A stretch of 64,000 nucleotides of DNA from Streptomyces lienomycini (GTDB lineage Bacteria > Actinomycetota > Actinomycetes > Streptomycetales > Streptomycetaceae): contig NZ_CP116257.1 of the NCBI RefSeq assembly GCF_027947595.1, positions 4,774,001-4,838,000 on the forward strand, in the 5' to 3' direction. Both the position numbers and the translations under genes were made by a program. Below are positions 53,438 through 64,000 of the stretch, piece by piece. Below the pieces are notes generated by a model. The model was not told the DNA's origin. It ran no database searches and was given only the letters and a program-made list of their open reading frames with translations. Position 1 is the first letter of the stretch; each line of letters opens with the position of its first letter.

Positions 53438-54922
53438 CTACGGCGCGGTGACGGTGAGTGTGGTGTCGCCGTAGGAGTGCTGGCGGCCGCGGACCTCGTA
53501 GGCGGCGGTGGCCCGCACGTCGCCCGCGGTGGCGTTCGCGGGGACGGTGACGGGGATCTTCATGTTGGCGCCCTGACCGGGGTCGAGGGCGGGCACGGTG
53601 ACCTCCGGGGCGCTCCAGCCGTCCGGCAGGTCGAGCGCGACCTCGCCGGCGGGGAGTCGGACGTCGTTCTGGCTGACGACGCGGACGGTGACGGTGGTGG
53701 TCCGCCCCGCGGGCAGGGAGACGGGCGGGGTGACGGTGACCGGCGCGCAGACTCCGCCGAGCCACTGGAGGTCGAAGGAGGAGTAGGTGATGTGGTCGAC
53801 GTTGCCCCGCTCCCACAGCAGACCCATGCGCGCGTTGGCGCCGGTGCCGTCGCCGAGCGGGGTGAGCGTCGAGTAGGCGGCGGCGCCGGACTCGACGGTC
53901 TTGCGCACCGGCCAGGTCTGCCCGTTGTCGCAGGACAGGCGGACGGTGAGGTTGCTGCGGCTGTCCCTCGTGGCGGTGTTGCTGAACATCAGCCAGGACG
54001 CGCGCGGGTGGGAGGCGGCCACGTCCGGGGCGAAGCGCGTGACGGAACCGTTGTTGGCCGGGTCGGGCAGCTCGGTGTCCTGCTGGAAGGGGGTGTAGGT
54101 GACGCCGCCGTCGGTGGAGTAGGCGACCGTGCGGTACGGCTTGGAGCGGTTGTTGAGCATGATCCGGCCGTCGGACAGCTCGACGGTCTTGTTCTCGTCG
54201 CCGCCGGGGCCGACGGGGGTGCCCGTGTTCCAGGTGGCGCCGTGGTCGTCGCTGTAGGCGCTGACGGCGTAGTTGGCGCCGTTCTTGCGCATCGCGTACT
54301 GCTGGATCAGGCGGCCCTGGTGGGTGCCGTGCCGCAGCTGGATGCCCTCGCCGGAGGACGCGAACATGCCGCCCCAGGAGGGGTCCTTGATGTCGGCGGT
54401 GATCCGCTCGTGCTTCCAGGTCGCCCCGTCGTCGTCGGAGTAGCTGTAGTCGGCCTGGAGGACGTTCGGGTCGCTCTCGTCGTTGCCGGTGGCCGAGCCG
54501 AAGAAGCCCTGGTTCACGGAGGCGGCGTAGAAGAGGAAGACGCGGCCGGTGTCGCGGTCGACGAGGAGGCTGGGGTCGCCGTAGCCCTTGGGCGCGGCGT
54601 CCTTGCGCACGACCTGCTGGGCCTGCCAGGTGGTGCCGCCGTCGGTGCTGCGCCGGACGACGACACCGATGTTGCTCGGCAGGTCGCCGAGGGTGGGGCG
54701 GGCGTCGTAGGCGGCGATGAGGGTGCCCTTGGTGGTGCGGGTCAGGGCGGGGATGCGGTAGTAGGGGGAGCCGGTGCCGGCGGTGGCGAGGTCCTGCGAG
54801 GTGAGGGTGCCGGCGGCCGCGGCGGCCTGGTGGGGGGAGTCGGCGCCGTGGGCGGCGGGCACGGCACCGGCGAGGACCACCAGGGCGGCGGTGCCGACGG
54901 CGAGGGTGACTCTTCGCTGCAT
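53438..54922 (-). CDS. nanH: Secreted exo-alpha-sialidase (GH33)
   Basis: The 494-residue exported sialidase has a signal peptide (VGTAALVVLAGAVPAAHGAD). The six-bladed propeller has the Arg of YYRIPALTRTTKG and the general acid in AYDARPTLGDLPSN. Asp-boxes are RRSTDGGTTW, SYSDDDGATW, AYSDDHGATW and LSCDNGQTW, with Glu near LLWERG. A C-terminal NEW3/Ig-like domain (about 400-494) probably binds carbohydrate. It lies 26 bases downstream of the AXE-type esterase. Confidence 0.93.
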   Translation of the reverse strand: MQRRVTLAVGTAALVVLAGAVPAAHGADSPHQAAAAAGTLTSQDLATAGTGSPYYRIPALTRTTKGTLIAAYDARPTLGDLPSNIGVVVRRSTDGGTTWQAQQVVRKDAAPKGYGDPSLLVDRDTGRVFLFYAASVNQGFFGSATGNDESDPNVLQADYSYSDDDGATWKHERITADIKDPSWGGMFASSGEGIQLRHGTHQGRLIQQYAMRKNGANYAVSAYSDDHGATWNTGTPVGPGGDENKTVELSDGRIMLNNRSKPYRTVAYSTDGGVTYTPFQQDTELPDPANNGSVTRFAPDVAASHPRASWLMFSNTATRDSRSNLTVRLSCDNGQTWPVRKTVESGAAAYSTLTPLGDGTGANARMGLLWERGNVDHITYSSFDLQWLGGVCAPVTVTPPVSLPAGRTTTVTVRVVSQNDVRLPAGEVALDLPDGWSAPEVTVPALDPGQGANMKIPVTVPANATAGDVRATAAYEVRGRQHSYGDTTLTVTAP

Positions 54923-54948
54923 GAACAGGCCTCTTCTCGGGTGAGGGG

Positions 54949-55971
54949 TCAGGCGAGTTGGGGGTCGTGCAGGGCGGAGAGAGCGGTGGGGGCCTCGGGG
55001 CGGGGCGCGCGGAGCAGCTCCCGTACCCAGGCCAGTTGTGCGCGGCGGTGGTGGCCGCCGCCGCCTTCGTGGCCGTTGAACTCGTAGACGCGCAGGTCCT
55101 TGGGGCCGCCGTAGCGGTGGTAGGCCGCGAAGCTCGTCGAGGGCGGGCAGATCTCGTCCATCATCGCGATGGAGAAGAGGGAGGGTGCGGTGGCGCGCGC
55201 GGCCAACAGGGCGGCGTCGACGTAGGACAGGGTGGTGAAGACGGTCTCGGCGCGGTCGCGGTGCAGGCTCAGGTACTCGGCGACCTCGGTGTAGGGCGGC
55301 CGGGCCGCGATCGTCGCGCCGCGCCGGATGTCGCAGAGGAAGGGGACGTCGGGCATGACGCCCGCCAGGCCCGGCACGAGTCCGGCCACCGCGAGGGCGA
55401 TGCCGCCGCCCTGGCTGACGCCGGTGACGACGACCTGGTCCGGGTCCACGGCCGGGTGGGCGCGGGCGGCCTCCACGAAGCGCACGGCGTCGGTGAACAC
55501 GCGGCGGTAGTAGTGGTCGTGGGGGCTTTCGACGCCGCGGGTCAGGAAGCCGGGGACGGTGCCGTTCAGGGCGGCGGTGTCGGGGGTGTCGCCGCCCGCG
55601 GTGGACCAGCCCTGTCCTCGCGTGTCCATGATGAAGTGGGCGTGTCCGGCGTTGGCCCAGATCACCTGTTCGTGTGCGAGGCCGCGTCCGCGCCCGTAGC
55701 CGAGGAACTCCACCACGCAGCCGAGCGGTCCGCTCGTCCGGGCGGGCAGGTGCAGCCAGCCGCGGACCGGCTCACCGGCGAAGCCCGGCACCGTGGCGTC
55801 GTAGGTCGTGACCTCGGTCAGGCCGTTGTCCACGGGCGCGAAGGCGGGTGCGCCGCCGTGCTCGCGGGCCTCGCGCAGCGTCAGGCCCCAGAAGGCGTCG
55901 AGGTCGGCGGGCTCGTCGAGGTCGGGCCGCAGTGCGAGGCACTGGGCGAGGGTGAGGTCCGTCAGTGGCAT
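54949..55971 (-). CDS. AXE1-type acetyl esterase in the sialic acid operon
   Basis: The 340-residue alpha/beta hydrolase has the same blocks as the esterase at 37824: HFIMDTRGQGWSTAGG, nucleophile in VVVTGVSQGGGIALA, and MMDEICPPSTSFAAYHRYGG then YEFNGHEGGGGHH for Asp and His. It has no signal peptide, so it acts inside the cell. As first gene of the sialidase-nanAKE arm, it is a candidate sialic acid O-acetylesterase, not homologous to NanS. It has the operator at 56053 upstream. Confidence 0.88.
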   Translation of the reverse strand: MPLTDLTLAQCLALRPDLDEPADLDAFWGLTLREAREHGGAPAFAPVDNGLTEVTTYDATVPGFAGEPVRGWLHLPARTSGPLGCVVEFLGYGRGRGLAHEQVIWANAGHAHFIMDTRGQGWSTAGGDTPDTAALNGTVPGFLTRGVESPHDHYYRRVFTDAVRFVEAARAHPAVDPDQVVVTGVSQGGGIALAVAGLVPGLAGVMPDVPFLCDIRRGATIAARPPYTEVAEYLSLHRDRAETVFTTLSYVDAALLAARATAPSLFSIAMMDEICPPSTSFAAYHRYGGPKDLRVYEFNGHEGGGGHHRRAQLAWVRELLRAPRPEAPTALSALHDPQLA

Positions 55972-56052
55972 GAGGGGGCCCCGGTGGGGTGAGGCGTGCG
56001 CGCGGCGCAGCGCGGGGAACGGATGGGGCCGGAAGGCCGGCCCCGGCGTTGA

Positions 56053-56075
56053 CAGCAGACGTCTGATGTCTGCTG
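56053..56075. promoter_or_regulatory. NanR-type operator of the esterase/nan arm
   Basis: CAGCAGAC and GTCTGCTG arms are 7 bases apart, and the interior holds CAGACGTCTG (56056-56065). This gives half-sites CAGAC, GTCTG and GTCTG at 56056, 56061 and 56068. It is 82 bases upstream of the esterase start. Confidence 0.75.
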
Positions 56076-56154
56076 ATCGAGGACATTAGAGATCCCGGCG
56101 ACGACCGTCAAGTGCCCCTCCCTCGCGGACGCCCGGCCCGGTGCCGCCGCACCG

Positions 56155-56195
56155 CGCGCGAGAGGGGCGCCCCGACGGGGCGCCCCTCTCGCGCG
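56155..56195. terminator. Terminator hairpin after nanR
   Basis: CGCGCGAGAGGGGCGCCCC (56155-56173) pairs perfectly with GGGGCGCCCCTCTCGCGCG (56177-56195); three-base loop. It lies directly downstream of the nanR stop and insulates the esterase promoter. Confidence 0.85.
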
Positions 56196-56205
56196 TGCGG
56201 GCCGG

Positions 56206-56958
56206 TCAGCGCCGGGCGCGGGCCTCCTCGATCCGCAGGCGCACCGGAGCGTAGTGCTCGGCGAGCGCCGCCGCGAACTCGATCGGGTCCCGGTCGCGCA
56301 CGGCGTCCACGATGCGCTGGTGGTTGGTGATGGTGGCCGCCTCGTGCTCGCGCGTGAACACGTCGAGGTGCGGGGCGACGATGACGTAGACGTCCCAGAA
56401 GGCCGTGGACAGCTGACCGATGAGGTCGTTGCCGAGCGGGGCGAGGAGCAGGGTGTGGAAGGCCCGGTCCGCCTCGACGAACCCGTGCCCCTCTCCCGCG
56501 CCGGCTCGGCGCATCTCCTCGACGTGGGCGTCGAGGCGGGCGATCTGCTCCTCGTCCAGGGAGGAGACGAGCCGTTCGGCCATGCCGCGCTCGAACAGCT
56601 CGCGCACCTCGATGAGGTCGCTCATCACCTGGAAGTCGTCGTCGGGGCTGAGCAGGCCGCGGAAGGTCAGGCTCTCCACCAGGGCGGACAGGCTCAGTCT
56701 GCCGACGTAGGTGCCGTGTCCGTGCCGCACCTCGACGATGTCGAGCGCGGTGAGGATCCTGATCGCCTCCCGCACGCTGGACCGGCTCGCGCCGAGCGCC
56801 TCGCACAGGGCGGGCTCGGTCGGCAGCGGATCTCCCGGGCGCAGGTCGTTGCGCAGGATGTAGGCCTTGATGCCGTCGACGACCTCCTGCCGCAACGGTT
56901 GTCGTGCCGTCTTGGGCTCCGGCTCTCTCTGCCGAATCGCCCTTTGCCCCACCGCCAC
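56206..56958 (-). CDS. nanR: FadR-type GntR regulator (NanR-like)
   Basis: The 250-residue product has a winged helix (LRQEVVDGIKAYILRNDLRP, LCEALGASRSSVREAIRILT) and an FCD ligand domain (about 100-245) with the metal-binding His residues in FVEADRAFHTLLLAPL and NHQRIVDAVRDRD. It lies between the sialidase-nan arm and the transporter, both of which carry the same operator, so it is the likely repressor, as NanR is in Corynebacterium. GTG 56958 is used because GAGAGGGG lies before it. Confidence 0.88.
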   Translation of the reverse strand: MAVGQRAIRQREPEPKTARQPLRQEVVDGIKAYILRNDLRPGDPLPTEPALCEALGASRSSVREAIRILTALDIVEVRHGHGTYVGRLSLSALVESLTFRGLLSPDDDFQVMSDLIEVRELFERGMAERLVSSLDEEQIARLDAHVEEMRRAGAGEGHGFVEADRAFHTLLLAPLGNDLIGQLSTAFWDVYVIVAPHLDVFTREHEAATITNHQRIVDAVRDRDPIEFAAALAEHYAPVRLRIEEARARR

Positions 56959-57003
56959 CTCTTGACCCCTCTCACTTGCCCGGCTACGTTCCCACGTTAT
57001 CAA

Positions 57004-57027
57004 GCATCAGACATCAGACGTCTGATG
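57004..57027. promoter_or_regulatory. NanR-type operator of the transporter arm
   Basis: CATCAGACGTCTGATG (57012-57027) is a perfect 16-bp palindrome preceded by another GCATCAGAC. The half-sites CAGAC, CAGAC and GTCTG are at 57008, 57015 and 57020, a mirror image of the site at 56053. It lies between nanR and siaE. Confidence 0.8.
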
Positions 57028-57104
57028 CACTGTCGGTGAGGCGCCGACCACACTCGCCTCCTCCACCTTGCTCGACATCTCTCATCTCCCGCCTGGAGGA
57101 CTCC

Positions 57105-58700
57105 TTGTCCGCGCGCAGTGCAGCCGGCGTCGATCGCCGCACGTTCATGAGATACACCAGTGCCATCGGTGTGGCGACCGCGATCACCACCGGCCTGACG
57201 GCCTGCGGAGGCCCGGCCTCCAGTGGAGACGGTACCGGTGACTCGGGCAGCGGCGGCGACACCATCGAGGCCGGCCTCTCCTACCCGCTCTCCACCGGCT
57301 TCGACCCGATGATCACCTCGGGCGCGACCCCGTACGCCGCCAACATGCACATCTTCGAGGGGCTGGTCGACCTCGACCCCGCCACCCTCGTGGCGCGGCC
57401 GGCGCTGGCCACCGAGATGCCCAAGAAGATCAACGCGACCACCTACCGGGCCACCCTGCGCGCGGGCGCGACCTTCCACGACGGCTCGGCGGTCACCGCG
57501 GACGACGTGGTGTTCTCCTTCGAACGCGTCCTGGACGAGAAGAACGCCTCGCTGATGGCGCAGTTCGTCCCGTTCATCGACCGGGTCACCGCTGTCGACA
57601 AGTCGACGGTGGAGTTCAAGCTGAAGTACGCCTTCGCGCTCTTCCCCTCCCGCATATCCGTGGTGAGGATCGTGCCGGAGAAGATCGCCGGCGCCGACGC
57701 CAAGTCCTTCGACGCCCGGCCCGTCGGCACGGGCCCGTACAAGTTCGTGTCGGCGGTCCGCGAGGACAAGATCGTCATGGAGGCGTACGACAAGTACAAC
57801 GGCCCGCACCCGGCCAAGGCCAAGAAGATGGTCTGGCGGCTGATGTCCGACCCGTCCGCGCGGGTCAGCGCGCTCAAGTCGGGCCGCGTGCAGGCCATCG
57901 AGGATGTGCCCTACATCGACGTCAAGGGCTTCACCGGCAAGGACAAGGTGGAGTCGGTCCAGTCCTTCGGGCTGCTCTTCCTGATGTTCAACTGCGCCGA
58001 CGAGCGGTTCAAGGACAAGCGGGTGCGCCAGGCGCTGCACTACGCCCTGGACACCGAGAAGATCATCTCGACCGCGCTGCTGGGCAACGCCGAGGCCGCC
58101 TCCGGGTACGTCCCGGCCACCCACCCGGACTACCACAAGGCCGCCACCGTCTACGCGCACGACCCGGCCAAGGCCAAGAAGCTGCTCGCCGAGGCGGGCG
58201 TGGGCAAGCTCTCCTTCACGCTGATGCTGACCGACAACGGGTGGGTCAAGGACATCGCGCCGCTCATCAAGGAGAGCTGGGCGGCGGTCGGCGTCGACGC
58301 CAAGCTGGACATCCAGCAGTCCGCGGCCCAGTACGCCGAGATCGACCAGGGCAACTTCGACGCGCTGGCCGCGCCGGGCGACCCGTCCGTCTTCGGCAAC
58401 GACGCGGACCTGCTGCTGCGCTGGTTCTACTACGGCTTCTGGCCGGAGAACCGTTACGGCTGGAAGGGCAGCGACGCCTACAAGCAGACCAGGTCGCTGC
58501 TCGACAAGGCCGCCGCGGAGGCCGACGAGGCCCAGCGCAAGCAGCTGTGGGGCCAGGTGACCGACCTGGTCGCCGACGAGGCCGCCCTGTACCCGATCCT
58601 GCACCGCAAGCTGCCCACCGCCTGGCGGGACGGAGCACTGACCGGGTTCAAGCCGCTGCCCACCACCGGGCTGTCCTTCATCGACGTCGGCCGGGGCTGA
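57105..58700 (+). CDS. siaE: ABC transporter substrate-binding lipoprotein (Dpp/SBP_bac_5 family; SiaE-like)
   Basis: The 531-residue extracytoplasmic binding protein has a Tat-type N-terminus (VDRRTFMRYT) with lipobox TTGLTAC. The SBP_bac_5 fold includes FDPMITSGATPYAANMHIFE, ATFHDGSAVTADDVVFSFER, RPVGTGPYKFVS and RVRQALHYALDTEKIISTAL. The TTG start at 57105 is preceded by GGAGGA. Family members bind peptides, but some carry sialic acid; context favours that here. First gene of the transporter. Confidence 0.87.
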   Translation: MSARSAAGVDRRTFMRYTSAIGVATAITTGLTACGGPASSGDGTGDSGSGGDTIEAGLSYPLSTGFDPMITSGATPYAANMHIFEGLVDLDPATLVARPALATEMPKKINATTYRATLRAGATFHDGSAVTADDVVFSFERVLDEKNASLMAQFVPFIDRVTAVDKSTVEFKLKYAFALFPSRISVVRIVPEKIAGADAKSFDARPVGTGPYKFVSAVREDKIVMEAYDKYNGPHPAKAKKMVWRLMSDPSARVSALKSGRVQAIEDVPYIDVKGFTGKDKVESVQSFGLLFLMFNCADERFKDKRVRQALHYALDTEKIISTALLGNAEAASGYVPATHPDYHKAATVYAHDPAKAKKLLAEAGVGKLSFTLMLTDNGWVKDIAPLIKESWAAVGVDAKLDIQQSAAQYAEIDQGNFDALAAPGDPSVFGNDADLLLRWFYYGFWPENRYGWKGSDAYKQTRSLLDKAAAEADEAQRKQLWGQVTDLVADEAALYPILHRKLPTAWRDGALTGFKPLPTTGLSFIDVGRG

Positions 58701-58779
58701 CTCCGCACGCCCAGGCCGCCGGGCCGCCACCGCGCCACCGCGGACGGCGGCCCCCGCCCCAATCGCTAGGAACCTCACG

Positions 58780-59729
58780 ATGGTTGCATTCCTCCGGCTC
58801 GCGCTGCGCCGCGTCGCGATGATGCCGGTGATGGTCCTCGGCATCGCGCTGCTGGTCTTCGTGGTCCTCCAGTTCTCGCCGACCGACCCCGCGTACAACG
58901 CGCTGGGCGAGTCGGCGAGCCCCGAGGCGCGAGCGGCGTTCGCCGAGGCCAACGGTCTCAACGACCCCCTGCCCGTGCGCTACTTCGCCTTCCTCGGCGA
59001 TCTGGTGCGGGGGGACCTCGGCGTCACGATGTCGCCCAGTCAGCCCATCACCGACCGGATCGCCACCGCGTTCCCGCTCACGCTGCAGCTGACCCTGCTC
59101 GGCCTCGCGCTCGCCGTCGTGCTGGCGCTGGTCTTCGGTGTCCTCAGTGCCGTCTACCGCGACCGCTGGCCGGACCAGGTCTTCCGGGTGCTGTCGATGG
59201 CCGGCATCGCGCTGCCCTCGTTCTGGATCGGTGTGCTGCTCATCCAGCAGTTCGCGCTGAACATGCCGCTCTTCCCGACCGGCGGCTACGTCAACCCGGC
59301 CGACTCCTTCTCCGGCTGGATCGAGAGCATGGCGCTGCCCGCGTTCTCCCTCGCCCTGCCCGTCGCCTCCTCGCTGGCCCGCCTCATCCGCACCTCGATG
59401 GTCACCGAACTCGACCGCGACTACGTGCGCACCGCCAAGGGCAGCGGCCTGCCGCCGTTCCTGATCATCCGGTCGGTGCTGCGCAACGCCCTGGTCACCC
59501 CGCTGACCGTGCTCGGCGTCAAGGTCGGCTACATGCTCAGCGGCGCCGTCGTCATCGAGGCGATCTTCGACCTGCCCGGCATGGGCAAGCTGATCCTCGA
59601 GGGTGTCAACGGCGGCGACGTCGGTCTGGTCCAGGGCACCGTGCTCACCATCGCGATCGCCTTCCTCGCGGTCAACGTCGTCGTCGACCTGCTCTACCTG
59701 CTCGTCAACCCGCGCATCAGGACGGTGTG

Positions 59730-59730
<1 letters not shown>
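58780..59730 (+). CDS. siaF: ABC transporter permease (DppB-like; SiaF-like)
   Basis: The 316-residue permease has six membrane spans. It has the N-terminal LRRVAMMPVMVLGIALLVFV, the DppB signature (VLQFSPTDPAYNALGE, LNDPLPVRYFAFLGDLVRGD) and the EAA loop VRTAKGSGLPPFLIIRSVLR. The closing IEAIFDLPGMGKLILEGVNG is typical. It overlaps the next gene at GTGATG. Confidence 0.92.
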
Positions 59731-62740
<3,010 letters not shown>

Positions 62741-62834
62741 CGGGTATCGGCCGGCCCGGGCCGGGGCATGCGTGTGAGGGTGCCCCGCCCGGGCACCGTG
62801 CGGCACGACGGTCGGCTGATACGAGAATGGTTCC

Positions 62835-64000
62835 ATGAACGCACTGGTTCGGCGCTCGCCCTGGGTCGAGGTGCTGGCGTGGTGCGTGGCGGTGCTGAGC
62901 CTGACCGTCCTGGCCGCGGCGGCCGTCGTGCGCAGTACGGTGCTCGACGCCGGGTTCTACGACCAGGTGCTGGAGGACGAGCGGGCCTACCAGCGGTTCT
63001 ACGACGAGGTGCTGGTGGACCCGGGCAGTTCGCCCTTCACCAGCGACCTGCTGGAGCGGCTGCCCGTCCCGCAGTCGACCATCACCTCCAACCTGAAGGT
63101 CGTGATTCCGCCCGAGACGCTGCGGACCATGGGCGAGGGGCAGATCGCGGAGATGGTCCACTACCTGGAGGGCGACCGCGACCGGCTGCGGATCACGGTC
63201 GACCTGGAGCCCGTCGTCGCCAACGTCGAGCGGCTCAGCCAGGCGTACTTCGGTGATGCCGTCGCCGCGCTGCAGAAGCGGTCCGAACCCGACTTCCAGG
63301 CCTTCGTGCAGCGCCTGTCCGAACTGGTGGCACGGGTGGTGGCCGGTGAGGCACCGCTGGACGAGCTGCCGACGCTGCCGCTCTCCCACGGTCAGGCCGT
63401 CGCGGCCACCGACGCGCTGATGACGCTGGTGCCGGACGGCTCGCGGGCCGGTCTCCGGCCCACCGTGCGGACGGCGCTGGACCGGGGCGACGTGGCCTCG
63501 GCCCTGGCCGCGCTCGCGCCGGTCGCCCTGACCGAACAGGTCCGGGACACCGCCGAGGAGCTGCTGCGGGAGGCGAGGGCGGGCACGTGGGTCGTGACCG
63601 TCGACATCGATCCCCGGGCCGAGGCGCTGGCGCCGCTGAACCGTGCCCGCAACGTCACGCGGCTCTTCCAGGACGTGGTGGAACCGGCGGCGGCCGTGCT
63701 GTGCGCCGCCGCGCTCGCCCTGCTGTGGTTCTCCACACCCTCACCGGCCAAGCGCCGGCTGATGCCGCTCGGCTGGGTGCCGGCCGCCGCCGCGTCGCTG
63801 ATGGCGTTGACGGTGCTCGTGCTGCGGCTCACGCTGGGCGACTCGCTGTTGGGCACCCCGCCCTCGTGGCCCCCGGCGGCGTCGGGGCTGCTCGCCGACA
63901 TCGAGGCCGCCGCCGTGGACCGGCTGCTCACCACGGCCGTCGTCGTCGCGGTGATCCTGCTCGCCGCGGGCGCCCTGCTGATCGCCGTGGGCTGGGCCTG
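62835..64000 (+). CDS. Membrane protein of unknown function (partial, C-terminus beyond the window)
   Basis: The first 388 codons are visible. An N-terminal membrane helix (VLAWCVAVLSLTVLAAAAVV) is followed by a long extracytoplasmic segment of about 250 residues with FYDQVLEDERAYQRFYDEVL and MTLVPDGSRAGLRPTVR. Two to three further helices follow near residues 275-385. The topology suits a large periplasmic-domain membrane protein. I do not recognise the family. It begins 94 bases after siaI and has no clear link to it. Confidence 0.75.
   Translation, partial: MNALVRRSPWVEVLAWCVAVLSLTVLAAAAVVRSTVLDAGFYDQVLEDERAYQRFYDEVLVDPGSSPFTSDLLERLPVPQSTITSNLKVVIPPETLRTMGEGQIAEMVHYLEGDRDRLRITVDLEPVVANVERLSQAYFGDAVAALQKRSEPDFQAFVQRLSELVARVVAGEAPLDELPTLPLSHGQAVAATDALMTLVPDGSRAGLRPTVRTALDRGDVASALAALAPVALTEQVRDTAEELLREARAGTWVVTVDIDPRAEALAPLNRARNVTRLFQDVVEPAAAVLCAAALALLWFSTPSPAKRRLMPLGWVPAAAASLMALTVLVLRLTLGDSLLGTPPSWPPAASGLLADIEAAAVDRLLTTAVVVAVILLAAGALLIAVGWA

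Overview
The window is high-GC actinobacterial DNA, most probably from a Streptomyces chromosome. G/C dominates third codon positions, GTG starts are common, and stop/start overlaps (GTGA, ATGA) are frequent. The gene content also fits: an HsaA-F/KstD steroid module, an orphan type III polyketide synthase, a PAS-GAF-PP2C-HATPase regulator, a FluC pair, many TetR/GntR/PadR/MarR/IclR regulators and secreted GH75 and GH33 enzymes. I saw no rRNA, tRNA, CRISPR array, insertion sequence or prophage.

Layout. (1) 1-8.6 kb: a leftward steroid-ring degradation operon, hsaD-kstD-kshB-hsaG-hsaF-hsaA, with hsaA cut by the window edge. hsaB diverges from it and is followed by an IclR regulator. (2) 8.7-12.2 kb: a flavin monooxygenase divergent from a TetR regulator, with three near-identical operators between them, then a lone type III PKS. 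(3) 12.4-18.2 kb: a PAS-GAF-PP2C-HATPase protein, a histidine phosphatase, a methyltransferase and a NarL-type two-component pair. (4) 18.3-24.1 kb: an alkyl-sulfatase-like metallo-hydrolase divergent from a TetR regulator, two aldo/keto reductases and an M48 membrane peptidase. (5) 24.4-26.5 kb: dhaKLM, the PTS-type dihydroxyacetone kinase. (6) 26.6-34.7 kb: GH75 chitosanase, a fibronectin-III lipoprotein, a small surface protein, PadR, a 2,4-dienoyl-CoA reductase under a long palindrome, secreted and unknown proteins and a PrmC-like methyltransferase. (7) 35-41.5 kb: MarR, a molybdopterin oxidoreductase with its own reductase, an Rv1733c-like membrane protein, an AXE1-type esterase, a GntR regulator, a PadR-methyltransferase pair and a SnoaL-like protein. 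(8) 41.8-50.7 kb: an unusual second Rho factor, a D,D-carboxypeptidase, glutaminase, a desaturase, UppP, fluC-DUF190-fluC, an SseB-like protein and a long-form GAPDH. (9) 50.7-62.7 kb: a sialic acid island. One arm is esterase, secreted sialidase and nanA-nanK-nanE; the divergent arm is a Dpp-type ABC transporter resembling corynebacterial SiaEFGI. A FadR-type GntR regulator lies between them, and both arms carry mirror-image operators. A truncated membrane protein ends the window.

How the genes work together. Region 1 encodes steps of steroid A/B-ring opening and side-product processing: KstD, KshB reductase, HsaAB, HsaD, HsaF and HsaG. KshA, HsaC and HsaE are not in the window and may lie to its left. 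Region 9 is a complete scavenging route: release of sialic acid outside the cell, possible deacetylation, ABC uptake, lyase, kinase and epimerase to GlcNAc-6-phosphate. The most unusual single gene is the accessory Rho at 41.8 kb. Its ATPase core is intact, but the aromatic residues of the primary RNA site are gone, and it has Ser where E. coli Rho has Gly337, a position linked to bicyclomycin resistance. Homology statements come from reading motifs and from memory of the families; no database search was run.
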